Below, piece after piece: positions 1 to 10,440 of a stretch of DNA of 64,000 nt. Location of the stretch: contig OZ005702.1 in the NCBI GenBank assembly GCA_963930775.1, positions 5,084,001 to 5,148,000 on the forward strand, in the 5' to 3' direction. A model generated the notes under the pieces. That model saw only the letters and a program-made list of their open reading frames with translations. It searched no databases and was not told where the DNA came from. Positions within the stretch are counted from its first letter, which is position 1. Every line of letters starts with the position of its first letter. This DNA is from Cliona cf. orientalis (taxonomy: Eukaryota > Porifera > Demospongiae > Clionaida > Clionaidae). The position numbers and the translations under genes were made by a program.

Positions 1-213
1 CATGCATGTATAGCATGTGGTGGATATCACTATGTACATGACGTTGCACTTGTCTCTGTTTGAAATAAATCTTCCAGATCAGTTGCCACACGTCAATATT
101 AGACAACAACTGCAAGGAAAATTCAAGCAAAGAATGGCATCCCTCCTTCAATTTTCGCTTTTTTGCCTATAATATAGCCCAGGCATCTTATTTTGCTGTA
201 TTATGTATTATAT

Positions 214-610
214 ATACCGTAGAATCCCGCGATTACGCCCCCCCCCTCGCGCATAAGCCCCCCCTCCATTTTTAGCTCAAGTTCCTGCATCAGGTACTTT
301 TGTCTCAAATATAAGCCCCCCCTCCCTGACTGTAAAATGGAGCCCATAAATCAACAAAAACAGTAGCTACAGCTAGCAAACTAGCTATTTGTGTCATATT
401 ATGCCTTACTTTGTCGTTTTTCTCGAGTTTTGCCCACCAAACAGCCAGAGAAAGTACAGAGATCGCGCGCCCACGTGGCATTCGGCGGTCGGTAATGGTC
501 GTCACACGGAAATGTAAGGATCCCGCGTATAAGCCCCCTCCCCACTTTTGCCCAATCCTAGCATGCACAAAGGGGGGGGGGGGGGCGTAATCGCGGGATT
601 CTACGGTATA
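214..610. mobile_element. MITE with C/G-rich terminal inverted repeats
   Basis: The left end (taccgtagaatcccgcgatt) is the reverse complement of the right end (aatcgcgggattctacggta). The inverted ends are about 30 bp and include long C and G runs. The interior is full of 'ataagcccccc' words and has no credible coding sequence. A degenerate relative of the same words lies at 8466-8595. Confidence 0.8.
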
Positions 611-1514
611 TTTATAACACTACTAAATTGCTTCTTAATAATAATGTTTTCAGTAGATGCAGAACTCGCATCTCGATGGTTATTATACTGATTATCTTGC
701 TAGCTCAGATAGCAGAACCTTATAATATTGAGGTAATTATTACTCAGTATACACAGGGTTCTTTAAGATGGGCTAAAAGTTGTCATCACATATATCGTTT
801 TTGTTATCTTATCAAAGAAAGATGGATATTGAAGACATGGGTGACATGCCTATATCAAGAGTACAGTAGGCTATGCATAAATTGTCACTATGGCCAGGGG
901 GGCTGCCCTATCTCATAGCTAGATATGGCCTTGGCAGCCTTTACTGTGGATCTCGCAGAGAATGACGGAAGAGGAGCTTGGTATAATGTAATTTATGCAG
1001 AGGATGAAGTGGGAAAGTATAATAATTATTATTATTACAGTATTTGGACTTGTTGAGTTTTGGCTCACCTCATACTTGATGAAATACAGTTGTAATCCAT
1101 GATTTGCTTACCATCAAATTGATTTCTATTTCTCGGATTAAATAGTCATGATAACGATCCAGCAGACCAATAATATGATAATACTTCCAACCTTTGACCT
1201 TGTATATATGCATGCTGCTCTCTTCAGGTTACTGAAGCTGTACCCATGCATGCCACATTCCTTAAGTATGAACTTAGAGTGTATTTGGCCCCTGTATATT
1301 ATATGTTTGGTGGTATTATTATAGCTTCCATAACGCATAATCACATATTATTTGAAACATATACACTTCCTTTGTGGCCATGTGCGTACATACCAATTGT
1401 TAAGTGTCACAAGTACAATCAGTAATTACTGTCTTGCTAAGCTAAACAGAATGCAGGTCAATACCAATTTTGATGGAGTATCATGTACTATCTTTTGGAA
1501 CATTTTGGTTATAG
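611..1514. other. Spacer/intron upstream of NLR-A; no gene seen
   Basis: AT-rich sequence with only short unsupported ORFs. It ends in a splice acceptor (tttggttatag) before NLR-A. Any upstream exon or start codon of NLR-A must lie here or left of the window; I could not identify one. Confidence 0.5.
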
Positions 1515-4500
1515 GTCAACTGGACCAAGTTGATGACAGAGGCAGGCATGAACAGATGGACGTAGCCAGCAAAATTGAAAATTTAGAAGATCAGTTTGAT
1601 AATCTCCAAACTAGAATTATAAATGAACTTTCTACTAAATCTGGTATAACTGTGCATAACTTATTAAATCAACTAACTCGATTACCACTGTCGTTGAGGA
1701 GAGAATATGAATCGTCCATAACAAAACGTATGCGTAGAATGCGAACTGAGACACAAGTGAATGTTCACCTCAATCCTCTCACGTCGTTTATAGACTATGG
1801 ATTGATTGAATATGTTATAAAGAAGTATGGCAGTGATGCCTTAAAGCGAGATATGCTGTCATATTGTAGTGAAATGGTAGTGTTCATGAAGGAGACAACA
1901 ATTAAACAGTTAATAGATCATTTTCCTGGCCAAACTGAAATCCCACCAAAGTTTTCTCTAATAGAGGCCAAAATCGGTGACGATGCTAGCAAGTGCACTT
2001 TAGAACAACTTAATAGACTTAGAAAGAGATATTGCAGCAAAGTAAAGCTATCAGACATTGTATTTCATCTGGTGGCAGTTGTAGAGTCCAATTCCTTCAT
2101 TGTTAGGTGGATAGTACTATCAGCCATTATCGAGGATATAGTGAAATCTACCAGAAATGTTGACCAAAGCTTCTATCAGGAGTACAAAATCACCTCCCTT
2201 ACCCTGGATGGAATGTGGCTGCATATGATGGAGGCTGAACTTGATGTGATGTGGATACACATGAGCAATGCAAAATTTATTGATCAGTTTCAAATTATAC
2301 GTAAACAAGTTGCACTTGAATTGAAACTTCAAAATCCAATATTAGATGATCTGTCACAGTGTTTGATGAACCAGCAACCTAATCTTCAGAAAGATGCAAG
2401 TATATTTTTGAGTGAAGCAATCTTAATTTTTCCTATTCCTTCGTCTGGATTCTTTCTGGATTTTTATATGCTTAGTAATATCATTGTAAAAGAATTTTGT
2501 AGTGATTGCTTAAGAGATGTGATGATGTCATATTGTAAGTCTATATCGGGCTTTATTAAGCAGTTAACTGTACAACAGCTACTAGACTTGCCACCTGTTC
2601 CTACTGAACACCATGATGGTTTTATTGAAGCAGAGAGTAGAATCATGGAGGAGCCTTCAGGATACACCTGTGATAAGATTCTAAGTATCAAAAATTCCAT
2701 CTGTGCAGAGATTAACTGTAGTGAATTTATCCTTACCTTGAGTCATGTCCAAAAACCACTAAATGATTTGTTTTTCATTAGATGGCTTATTCCTACTCAT
2801 TTTGCCCCAGACCTGATAGAATCTGCCAATCATATAGATAGTGAATTTTATGTAAAAAAGAGCATAGCATCATTCTCTATTGGTAACCAATGGGTGTACA
2901 ATCCAAAATTAATACTGTTAGGTTCCAAACTAAAGGAGAAATACCAGCAGTCCCAGGGCTCACCAACTCCTGTTGAATGGATTCCTTCACCAACAAAGAA
3001 AATATTCCGACTAGCTATGATCCAGAGAGAGAGAGTGCAACAAGGTCATATTGAAGACACATTTGTACGAATGACCATCAGTGGTAGGGTAGATGATATT
3101 CTTCATGCTAAATCTGCAGTGGAACTTGAACACATCTTCAGAAACACACTACATGGAGGTGAGATCATTTTGATTGAAGGAGCCCCAGGGTCTGGCAAGA
3201 GTACTCTAACAGTCCACATCTGTCAGAGATGGGGCAAAGGAGAGTTATTTCAACAATTTACTGTTGTGATCCTTGTCCAGTTACGAGACCCAGCAGTGCA
3301 AAGAGCACAGACCATAGCTGACCTGCTTCCTGTTGAAAATGCTGAGGAGATAGCTGCTGAACTAATAGCTACTAATGGACGTGGTGTCCTGTGGGTTCTT
3401 GACGGGTGGGATGAGCTCCCACCTCACCTACAGTCAAAATCCATATTCCGTAAAATTATCAAGAGAATGCTTAGTGAATGTTCAGTGATAGTCACCTCTC
3501 GTCCAATTTCATCAGGTGACCTACACCCAGTGGTCTCTTCACGAATTGAGGTGTTGGGGTTCACCCCAGAGGAGCAGAGGCAGTACTTCATTGAGTGTCT
3601 CAAGGGAGACACCAAAGCTTTAGAAGCCCTACTTGAGAAGATCCAAGAGAACCCAATGGTACAAAGCATCTGCTACCTTCCACTCAATGCTGCTTTCATA
3701 GTACACACTTTCAAATACAGGGATCAATCACTACCCAACACTGAATATGAGATCTACTTATCAATCATTCTCAGCTGCATTCAACGCCATTATGACAGGG
3801 AGGGCAGAGGTCATGTCCTACCTAGAGAGCTAGCATCTTTAGATGATCTTTCCAGGATTGAAGCAGTGAGAGAGCCTTTTCAGTGTCTCTGTGAGCTTGC
3901 CTATCGTGGTGTGATGGAGAACAAAGTGACCTTCTCTTCCAGTGATTTGCCTCAAGGATCCAACACACTCAGTCTTCTTCAAGCAATAGAGAGCTTTCTC
4001 CAAAGTGGAAAGTCAGTGTTCTATAACTTTCTTCACCTCTCAGTCCAAGAGGTTTTGTCTGCCTATTACATAACCACAAAGTTTTCAGATAGTGAGCAGG
4101 TGTCTCAATTCCAGCAGTTGTTCAACCAGCCTCGTTTTGCTGCTGTGTTTCAGTTTTATACTGCCACCACCAAGTTGAAGAGTCCAGGGATACAACAAGT
4201 TATTGATAGAATAGTAGAAGCCAAGTCCAAGCCTCTCTTAATGTCTCTTCTTCGCTGCTTACACGAGGCTCAGGATCCTGACCTCTGCCTTTATGTAGCT
4301 GAGAGACTAGAGTATAAGCTAGATCTTAGTGGGACCTCACTCAGTCCACTGGACTATCTCTCTATTAGTTTCTTTCTTTTCTCTCTTTTTGATAAGAAAG
4401 TGTCTGTTAACCTTAGTCAATGTTATATAGGTGATCTTGGTACAAAGTGTTTGACTAAATTTCTCCACAGTGATGAGCACTACACCAGTAATGTAGCTAT

Positions 4501-5444
4501 TGACCTTTATCGCAGTAATCTCAATCAGAAAGATGCTTTATATATTGCTATATAGGATGCTATACTATATTGAACATGTATACTTGTCTAGTAATCAAAT
4601 TGGAGACGCTGGAGCATCCTTGATATCTGAAGCTGTAAGAAAAACTACTAAACTCCAGACTTTAATCTTGTACAACTGTCACATCACTTCAAGCGGGATT
4701 GGAGATCTTTCAAGAGCACTAGCTCAAAATAGTTCCCTGGAGAAGTTGGACATTGGTGGTAATAATCTAGGAGATGAGGGAATAAGCCACATCGCTGAGG
4801 CACTCAAGCAAAACAAACAACTGAAGGAACTCTGGATTGGTGACAGTGTAATAACAAACAAAGCAGCAGCTTCTCTGGCCAGTGCTCTCACTGTCAACCA
4901 TTCTCTCAAAATGTTGCATATGGGTGGAACTATGGGAGCACTAACAAAAGATGGACTCTCAACAATAGCTCAATCATTAGCTAATAAACCATTGTTTGTG
5001 AGACTAGTAATCCCTACTATCTTTGTACCTACTTTTTTTTTAAGTCAGAATGTCAATGAAGCAAGGAAGAGCAATAGACTCCCACCCATTAAAATTGAAG
5101 GTGAGTATAATCAGCTGTTTTACATTACGTTACTTTGTTTGCTTAGTAATGTTTTAAAAAGCGCAGCTTCTTAACACTGGATGGTTCTTTTATATACCAT
5201 AGTGTCCCGGGCAAGCACCCACTCCCGGGTAAGCGCCCATGCATGTACTGCTTTTCAAGGGGTCAATATAGCAGCTTCTATACAAATGTATGGAAATTAT
5301 ATCCTGGGTAAGTGTCCATGCGGGCCAAAATCATAATTTATGTTTTAAGGTCCATGGCCGCTTATCTGGGACACTACAGTAGTTGCAACGTTTGTTTATG
5401 CAGCTACTGGAGTTATTTCACAACACGTTCCATCTAAGTACTGA
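1515..5444 (+). CDS. NLR-A: NACHT-LRR protein with two tandem N-terminal helical domains (one frameshift)
   Basis: Probable cytosolic NLR-type immune receptor. The main exon starts after an acceptor at 1513-1514; the same junction recurs at 58098-58099. Two roughly 180-residue copies of an unrecognised helical domain (about 1780-2240 and 2440-2930) each carry a SYC block and an 'RWL-P' segment. NACHT follows: Walker A GAPGSGKST near 3178, Walker B LDGWDELP near 3397, then VIVTSRPIS and the motif RIEVLGFTPEEQ. LRRs of the NLR type (DAGASLISEAV, LGDEGISHIAEAL) run from about 4410 to 5000. A 4-base TATA-like insertion near 4545 shifts the frame; the paralogue at 62890 lacks it. The exon ends at 5100 (phase 1, donor gtgagt) and joins 5404-5444, which encodes ATGVISQHVPSKY then stop. 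The start codon is not identified. Close to functional, or hit by one indel or consensus error. Confidence 0.8.
5196..5381. mobile_element. MITE inside the last NLR-A intron
   Basis: The ends accatagtgtcccgggcaagc and gcttatctgggacactacag are inverted repeats of each other. 'ggtaagcgcccatgc' words repeat internally. It fills most of the 303-bp intron 5101-5403; the matching intron of F2 (63458-63711) lacks it. Confidence 0.65.
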
Positions 5445-6490
5445 TCCATTCAAGTCCCCCACTGCTTTGATGTCACATGACCATCTAAGACCTTAACACT
5501 ACAACTGATGAACACAAGTCAAGAATTAAGTGGTAAGTGCTACCAGGCATTGTACATGCAAACTTATCGCCATCCACCACGCCTAGTGTTCATTACTATG
5601 TGGACGTGTGTGGCTTCAATTAGCAGGAAATCAACGCTTGTTGTATGATGATTGTGTACTTACATGTATCAGTATTCTTACTCTTTAGTTGTGCATAGCC
5701 GAAGATTGCAGGCTATTTGACTTGAACATCTTTACACTGTACGTGGTGAATCTCCATTATCTCCGCATACTTCATAGACCATACCGTGATACCATACTTC
5801 CTGTGCCCACTTTAATTGAATTTTTGAGCTCATTAAGAAGCAAATACACCTTATAATATTATATGGACATAACGCCTTAATTAAGGAGTTAAGTATCCCA
5901 CTCAATTCCAAGTGACCTCTGACCCCAATCTGACGATGTTTTGCATGGACACACAGTCTGTCCCAGTCTTTCAGTGCAATTCATCTGTTCTTGTTCACTA
6001 CAGACCTCCCCATGTGCACAGTTAGCTACTCAGTAGTAACTTTGATGTTGACTGGAGCCCACAGTTTCAGTCCGGACAGTGAGTTGGACTCCAGCTACTG
6101 AACATGTCAGCAGTGACAATAAGTTTGTCCTTGTGCACTGACTCTGTGATGTTTGTCTTATTCAGTTTTGTTAGTTGTGTGGTTCCATTCTCAGTCCGGC
6201 CGGGCCATCACACTCCAGTCATCATAGTTTATGCTGAGTCAGCAGGGGCTGGGGAAGGGTTCAGAGGTCATTAGAGTTGTGTTTGGTTAGTTGTATGTTG
6301 GTTGTAGTTTTAGTATGTTCATGTGATGTCATTCACTACCTTTGTTGTCTTGTTCCATAGTTTTGTGTGTGCACACGTCTGTGGTTTGTCTGATCATTTT
6401 CCATTCCTTTTTGTTGTCCCTTTAGCCTACAGTTTCATTGCTAGTTCACTGACACCACATCTCATCATACACCACAAATATTTCACAGTT
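5445..6490 (+). other. NLR-A 3' untranslated region with spliced segments
   Basis: After the stop, the sequence tracks the flank of F2. Both have a donor (ttaagtg|gtaagt at about 5531; ttattg|gtaagt at about 63828). Both later have a shared 120-bp block beginning gttttgtgtgtgcacacgtc (6358 on) against 63858 on, preserving ccctttag followed by cctacagtttcattgctag. This suggests a duplicated 3'UTR exon. No protein was recognised here. Confidence 0.5.
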
Positions 6491-7049
6491 CATCAGTTAT
6501 TGCAGCTTCATTATTATCATGCCCCATTCCCTAGTGCCACTTTTGTATTGCAGTGTTTTTTTACGTTTATATGATAGTATGATCATTAGTTTAGTGTGTA
6601 TAGCTGTATGCAGCCATTTCTCCTTTACACTCGTACAGTAATTGTTGCATATTCTTGTATGTAATCAACCTTTTTCACGACTTACAATATTAAGTTTATC
6701 ATCAACCTTGTTATTTATTGAAATTAATTTTAATCATCACAGTATCGTTCATTTCGTCTTCCATTGTAGCTATACTTTTGGCTCAGGATTGTACTCCAGT
6801 TATTTGGAGGTGAGTATGATATCAGTCATATGATTTACCACATGACCAACTCTTAATTGTTTTGTTTTTTGTCTCATGTATTCAGGAGCTGCACTCTAGT
6901 AGAGGATAATGTTCATTTTAAATGCATTGAAATGTCTGAGCTGTGAAACTCCGCCCACAGACATACCCCTTCATCCTCCCACTCCCCCAACGTCTTCATT
7001 TAATTGCTTACCGGGTATGTGCGCACATGTTTAGTGTAAACTTCGTAAT
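6491..7049. other. Spacer; no gene seen
   Basis: AT-rich, with only unsupported short ORFs. No motif or repeat was recognised. Confidence 0.4.
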
Positions 7050-7165
7050 AGTTATATCACGGGCACGAGGGATGTATGGCATTTATTGCACCGAAGCCCG
7101 AGGGCCTTGTGCCCGAGGGTTGAGGGCAATAAATGCCATGCATCCCGAGTGCGCGTGATATAACT
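7050..7165. repeat. Near-perfect hairpin
   Basis: agttatatcacgggcacgag at the left is mirrored by the inverted cgcgtgatataact at the right. The interior 'ggcatttattgc' / 'gcaataaatgcc' pairs as well. Probably a short foldback element abutting the next one. Confidence 0.6.
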
Positions 7166-7845
7166 AGTTTATATCCCGTGGGCATAGCTACCGTATAGAT
7201 ACGCATAGAACACTAAAAAAGAAAGAAAAGACAAGCTTATCTTAATCGAAACGGACACACAAAGTCGCTCTCTGAGTCAAGTTCTCGAACGTCAATCGTA
7301 CTTCTGAACGTCTCGTGACCGAGGGGTGTGGTCAAATCCACACAGCTAGCTAGCTAGCTACAGCCATTCGACTCTTGACGATGAACTACCATCGTTATCG
7401 TGACCGTCCTACAACGTTGAGCTCAGAAACCAAGAAACTAAGCTGGAGCTGTTGACTATCGGCTACGTGCCTATGCAGTAAGCTTACCTATATACGCCTA
7501 TACTGTTTTGACTCGCGATCGATCGATCGACGACTCCGCCCATATCCCTTCGAACTGGCGATCTCCCGCTACCTTTCCCGCCATACGCTCAATTTGGTCT
7601 CGCGAGACGCTCCATTGATAGTTTTACTTTTGTTGCTACCAACATGTTTATTGTTCAAGGCCTGCAGTATTTAATATTGCACTTTGACTTCCCTTGAGCC
7701 ACTAATATTGCACTGTGGGTTTCCTGGAGCTATTCATATTGCACTGTGGCTTACCTGAGGGTGTTCATATTGCACTGCTTGTCTCTAGGAAGTGCATTAT
7801 GGTGTATATTTTACTTAGCAACAACATAGTAACGGGATATAAACT
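7166..7845. mobile_element. Short-TIR element (about 680 bp)
   Basis: It begins agtttatatcccgt and ends acgggatataaact, a 14-bp perfect inverted repeat. No ORF of note. It contains the 31-bp minisatellite at 7674-7797. Confidence 0.5.
7674..7797. repeat. 31-bp minisatellite, four units
   Basis: The word atattgcact starts at 7674, 7705, 7736 and 7767, exactly 31 bases apart. The rest of each unit is diverged (gggtttcctggagc, ggcttacctgaggg and so on). Confidence 0.75.
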
Positions 7846-7945
7846 CTCTTAAAACTCTGCATGCATACAATGCACATGGATATGTATGTTTTCAGTACTT
7901 ACATGACATTGTACATGTGTGTGCATGTGCATATTATAAAATTAT

Positions 7946-8446
7946 TACATAGAACCCCGCTTAACGGACACTCCTCAATGGCGGACACCTGCGATAATAT
8001 AACGGACAATTCTGAATGTCCAGATTGTATTTCCATAGACTTCAATTATTATATTGAAACCCCCTCAACAGCAGACACCCCGCTATTTCATATAACGGAC
8101 ACTTATTTTGGTCCCATTCGCGCCTATGCAATAGTAAACAACCTAGAACAATGGACAGTTAGACCACACCCACCATTAAAATCGGTTGGTTTCAGCGACC
8201 AGTAACTACAGTAAAGCCTGAATATGTCTCATACATTGTATTCTTGCTTAGGAGCTGTCAGTTGACAGATCTCTCATCAATACGGTCTTTATCGTTGTCC
8301 ACAGTAGTACTTTATCATAGCTGGCCGCAATTGTAAGAGGGGGCCTGGGGCGTGGTCAACCACTACCCCCTGAGCTAAGGACACCTTGCTACACTAGACA
8401 AAATTGTTGGTCCCAGTGGTGTCTGCTTTAGAGGGGTTCCACTGTA
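7946..8446. mobile_element. MITE with TIR 'tacagtggaaccccnctnaa'
   Basis: The left end tacatagaaccccgcttaac and the right end (read inverted) tacagtggaacccctctaaa form about 28-bp TIRs. Internal 'ggacacc' words repeat. Short ORFs inside are not genes. Confidence 0.65.
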
Positions 8447-8465
8447 TTTCTTTAATGTACATGAT

Positions 8466-8595
8466 GTACTGTAGAATCCCACCCATATGCTCCTCGTGTA
8501 CATGTACGTAAGCCCCCCTCCTCTTACAGAGAAATTGCCGAGATCACTTGCCCACATGGTCGGTAATGGTTGTCACACAGAAATAGCACGATACG
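8466..8595. repeat. Fragment related to the MITE at 214-610
   Basis: It shares ctgtagaatccc, taagccccccctcctc and ggtcggtaatggttgtcaca words with the first MITE, in the same order, but is truncated and diverged. Confidence 0.45.
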
Positions 8596-9492
8596 GTATA
8601 CCAGTGCATGAAGTAGGGTATTTTACGTTGACAAGTTCATTATTTGTTAGTTGGTGAGAATGTGCTACATGCATGTACCCCCCCCCCCCTCCCCCCACAA
8701 AAATATGCCTCTCTATTGCTGGAATACTGTATTTTCCTTAATTCTATTTAAATTCATGCGTGAGCTTATATCTCCACAGGAAGAAAACCTGCACTTAATA
8801 GCGAGGTGCACCTAACAATGAGATGTGCCTAATAAAATACCTATATTCAAGTATGCATACACATTGGAGGGCATATTTAATGGCTTGGCCAGTTGCTTGA
8901 TGGATCGCACGATTGTTCATACTACACTCTAATGTGCTTGAAATGGACCTTTAAAAAGCCTGAGAATCGACCGTAGCCATCGTAATTTCGACTAACTTGA
9001 AAAGGCTGGAACCCTGGGCTAGCAAGGAAGCATGCAGATATTGAGGTCAAGGGTCACATGTGCTTGTAGGCAAAATGCACCTAATAGCAAGTGAATAGGA
9101 CAGCAAAAATAACATGCACTTAACATCAAATATGTACTTATAAGCAAAATGTGCCTTATAATGAGAAAATACATGTATGGTATTGGTATTGGCAGGGCTC
9201 AAGTTAATTGTCATTTTGTGCCTGATGTAGCGTAGTACAAAATATTCACGATGTAATTTTTTAATTCATTATATAATCAATGTAAGGTATCTCTACATTT
9301 CCCTCAGGATCTTGGACATTCTTGACAGTAGGAGAGTAACCTTCCAGCTGCAGTACCAACTCATATTCTGTCTTTGGATGCTCTCCTACCGCAGTGATGT
9401 TGTGGAGAGAATGAAGGAGTAACTTGGACATACAGTGGAGTACCCAATACCTACCCCCCCCCCCCCTCCTTACATATTTGCAAGCCAGAGAC

Positions 9493-9509
9493 CTGGGTTC
9501 GATTCCCAG
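9493..9509 (+). repeat. tRNA-like T-arm (B box), possible SINE remnant
   Basis: ctggg-ttcgatt-cccag forms a perfect 5-bp T-stem with a 7-base loop and contains the pol III B box ggttcgattcc. No acceptor or D arm is visible upstream, so it is not a tRNA gene. A tRNA-derived SINE fragment in the intron is the likeliest reading. Confidence 0.4.
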
Positions 9510-9602
9510 CAGTTTCCTGATTTTTTTCCACATTCCATTTTCAGCCTGTATATAGTTTACTACTTTTTCTTCACATGTCATTGTACACTTGTATGCATCT
9601 TG

Positions 9603-9820
9603 CCGTATAGCCGGAAATATTGGTGGGAATTAAATTTGGTGGTTGAGCCCCAAATTGCTATTACAAGAATATTGATGGATATAAATTTGGCGATTCGGTA
9701 CGGGATCGCCATACGTATATATGTGAGTAGGAAATTTTGGCGGATTTTAATTTGGCGGTTGTAATATAGACCGCCAAACCACCAAATTTAATTCCCCGCC
9801 AAATTTTCCGGCTATATGGT
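9603..9820. mobile_element. MITE with TIR 'ccrtatagccggaaa'
   Basis: ccgtatagccggaaatattg at the left is mirrored by inverted ccatatagccggaaaatttg at the right. The next 20 bases (ggaattaaatttggtggtt) are also inverted. It lies in the ATP6V1H-copy intron and has no coding capacity. Confidence 0.75.
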
Positions 9821-10149
9821 ATGTTGTTTATTGACCTGTGCAGGTTTCCAGTTGCAGTAGTGCTGTGTGATGTATTGAGATCAACCAACAGGGAGAAGGT
9901 CCAGAGAATCATCCTGGCTACTTTCAGAGTTAGTGAATAAAAAAAAACGTTATGGTATTGAAGCTGTCTTAAATTACGTACATGTACATTGTGTGCAAGA
10001 AGATTTACATGTAGCACAAAGTTGATCTGTTCTTAAGTCCACTCGTATAGCAAGGCATAATAATAATAGACGGTGGTGTGGTGAAATCAACAGTATATTA
10101 TAATGTTTAATTTTACAGACCTACATGTACAATATGCAGACACTGAGCA

Positions 10150-10440
10150 TGAGATACATGCAGTGATTTATTTAGAGGGGGGGGGGGAACCAGGGGATAT
10201 CCCCCCCTGACTGCCATTTCCCCCCCTGAAATTTGCCAACTATCATAATAATACTTGTAACTTTTGTCCAATTATCAATCTTTTTGCTTGTGAAAATAGT
10301 CTCAGAAGCCCCCAGAAGCAGTCTCAGAGGTCATAAATTTCAAAATTTTCCTGGGGGAGCATGCCCCCAGACCCCCCTAGTTTGAGTATTATTGCCGCAT
10401 GCTATGATTTCCCCCCTCTGATGAAAAATCCTGTATAAAA
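10150..10440. repeat. G/C-run repeat fragment
   Basis: Poly-G 'tttatttagagggggg' at the left and 'atttcccccctctgatgaaaaat' at the right are loosely inverted. 'cccccagacccccct' lies in the middle. Probably an old inverted-repeat element. Confidence 0.35.

Noticed and set aside
305-568. 87-residue ORF on the - strand
   Set aside because: It lies wholly inside the MITE at 214-610 and is built from its C/G-rich repeats.
9261-9581. 106-residue ORF on the - strand
   Set aside because: Antisense to the first V-ATPase H exon (9308-9418); the + strand matches the family in the correct phase.
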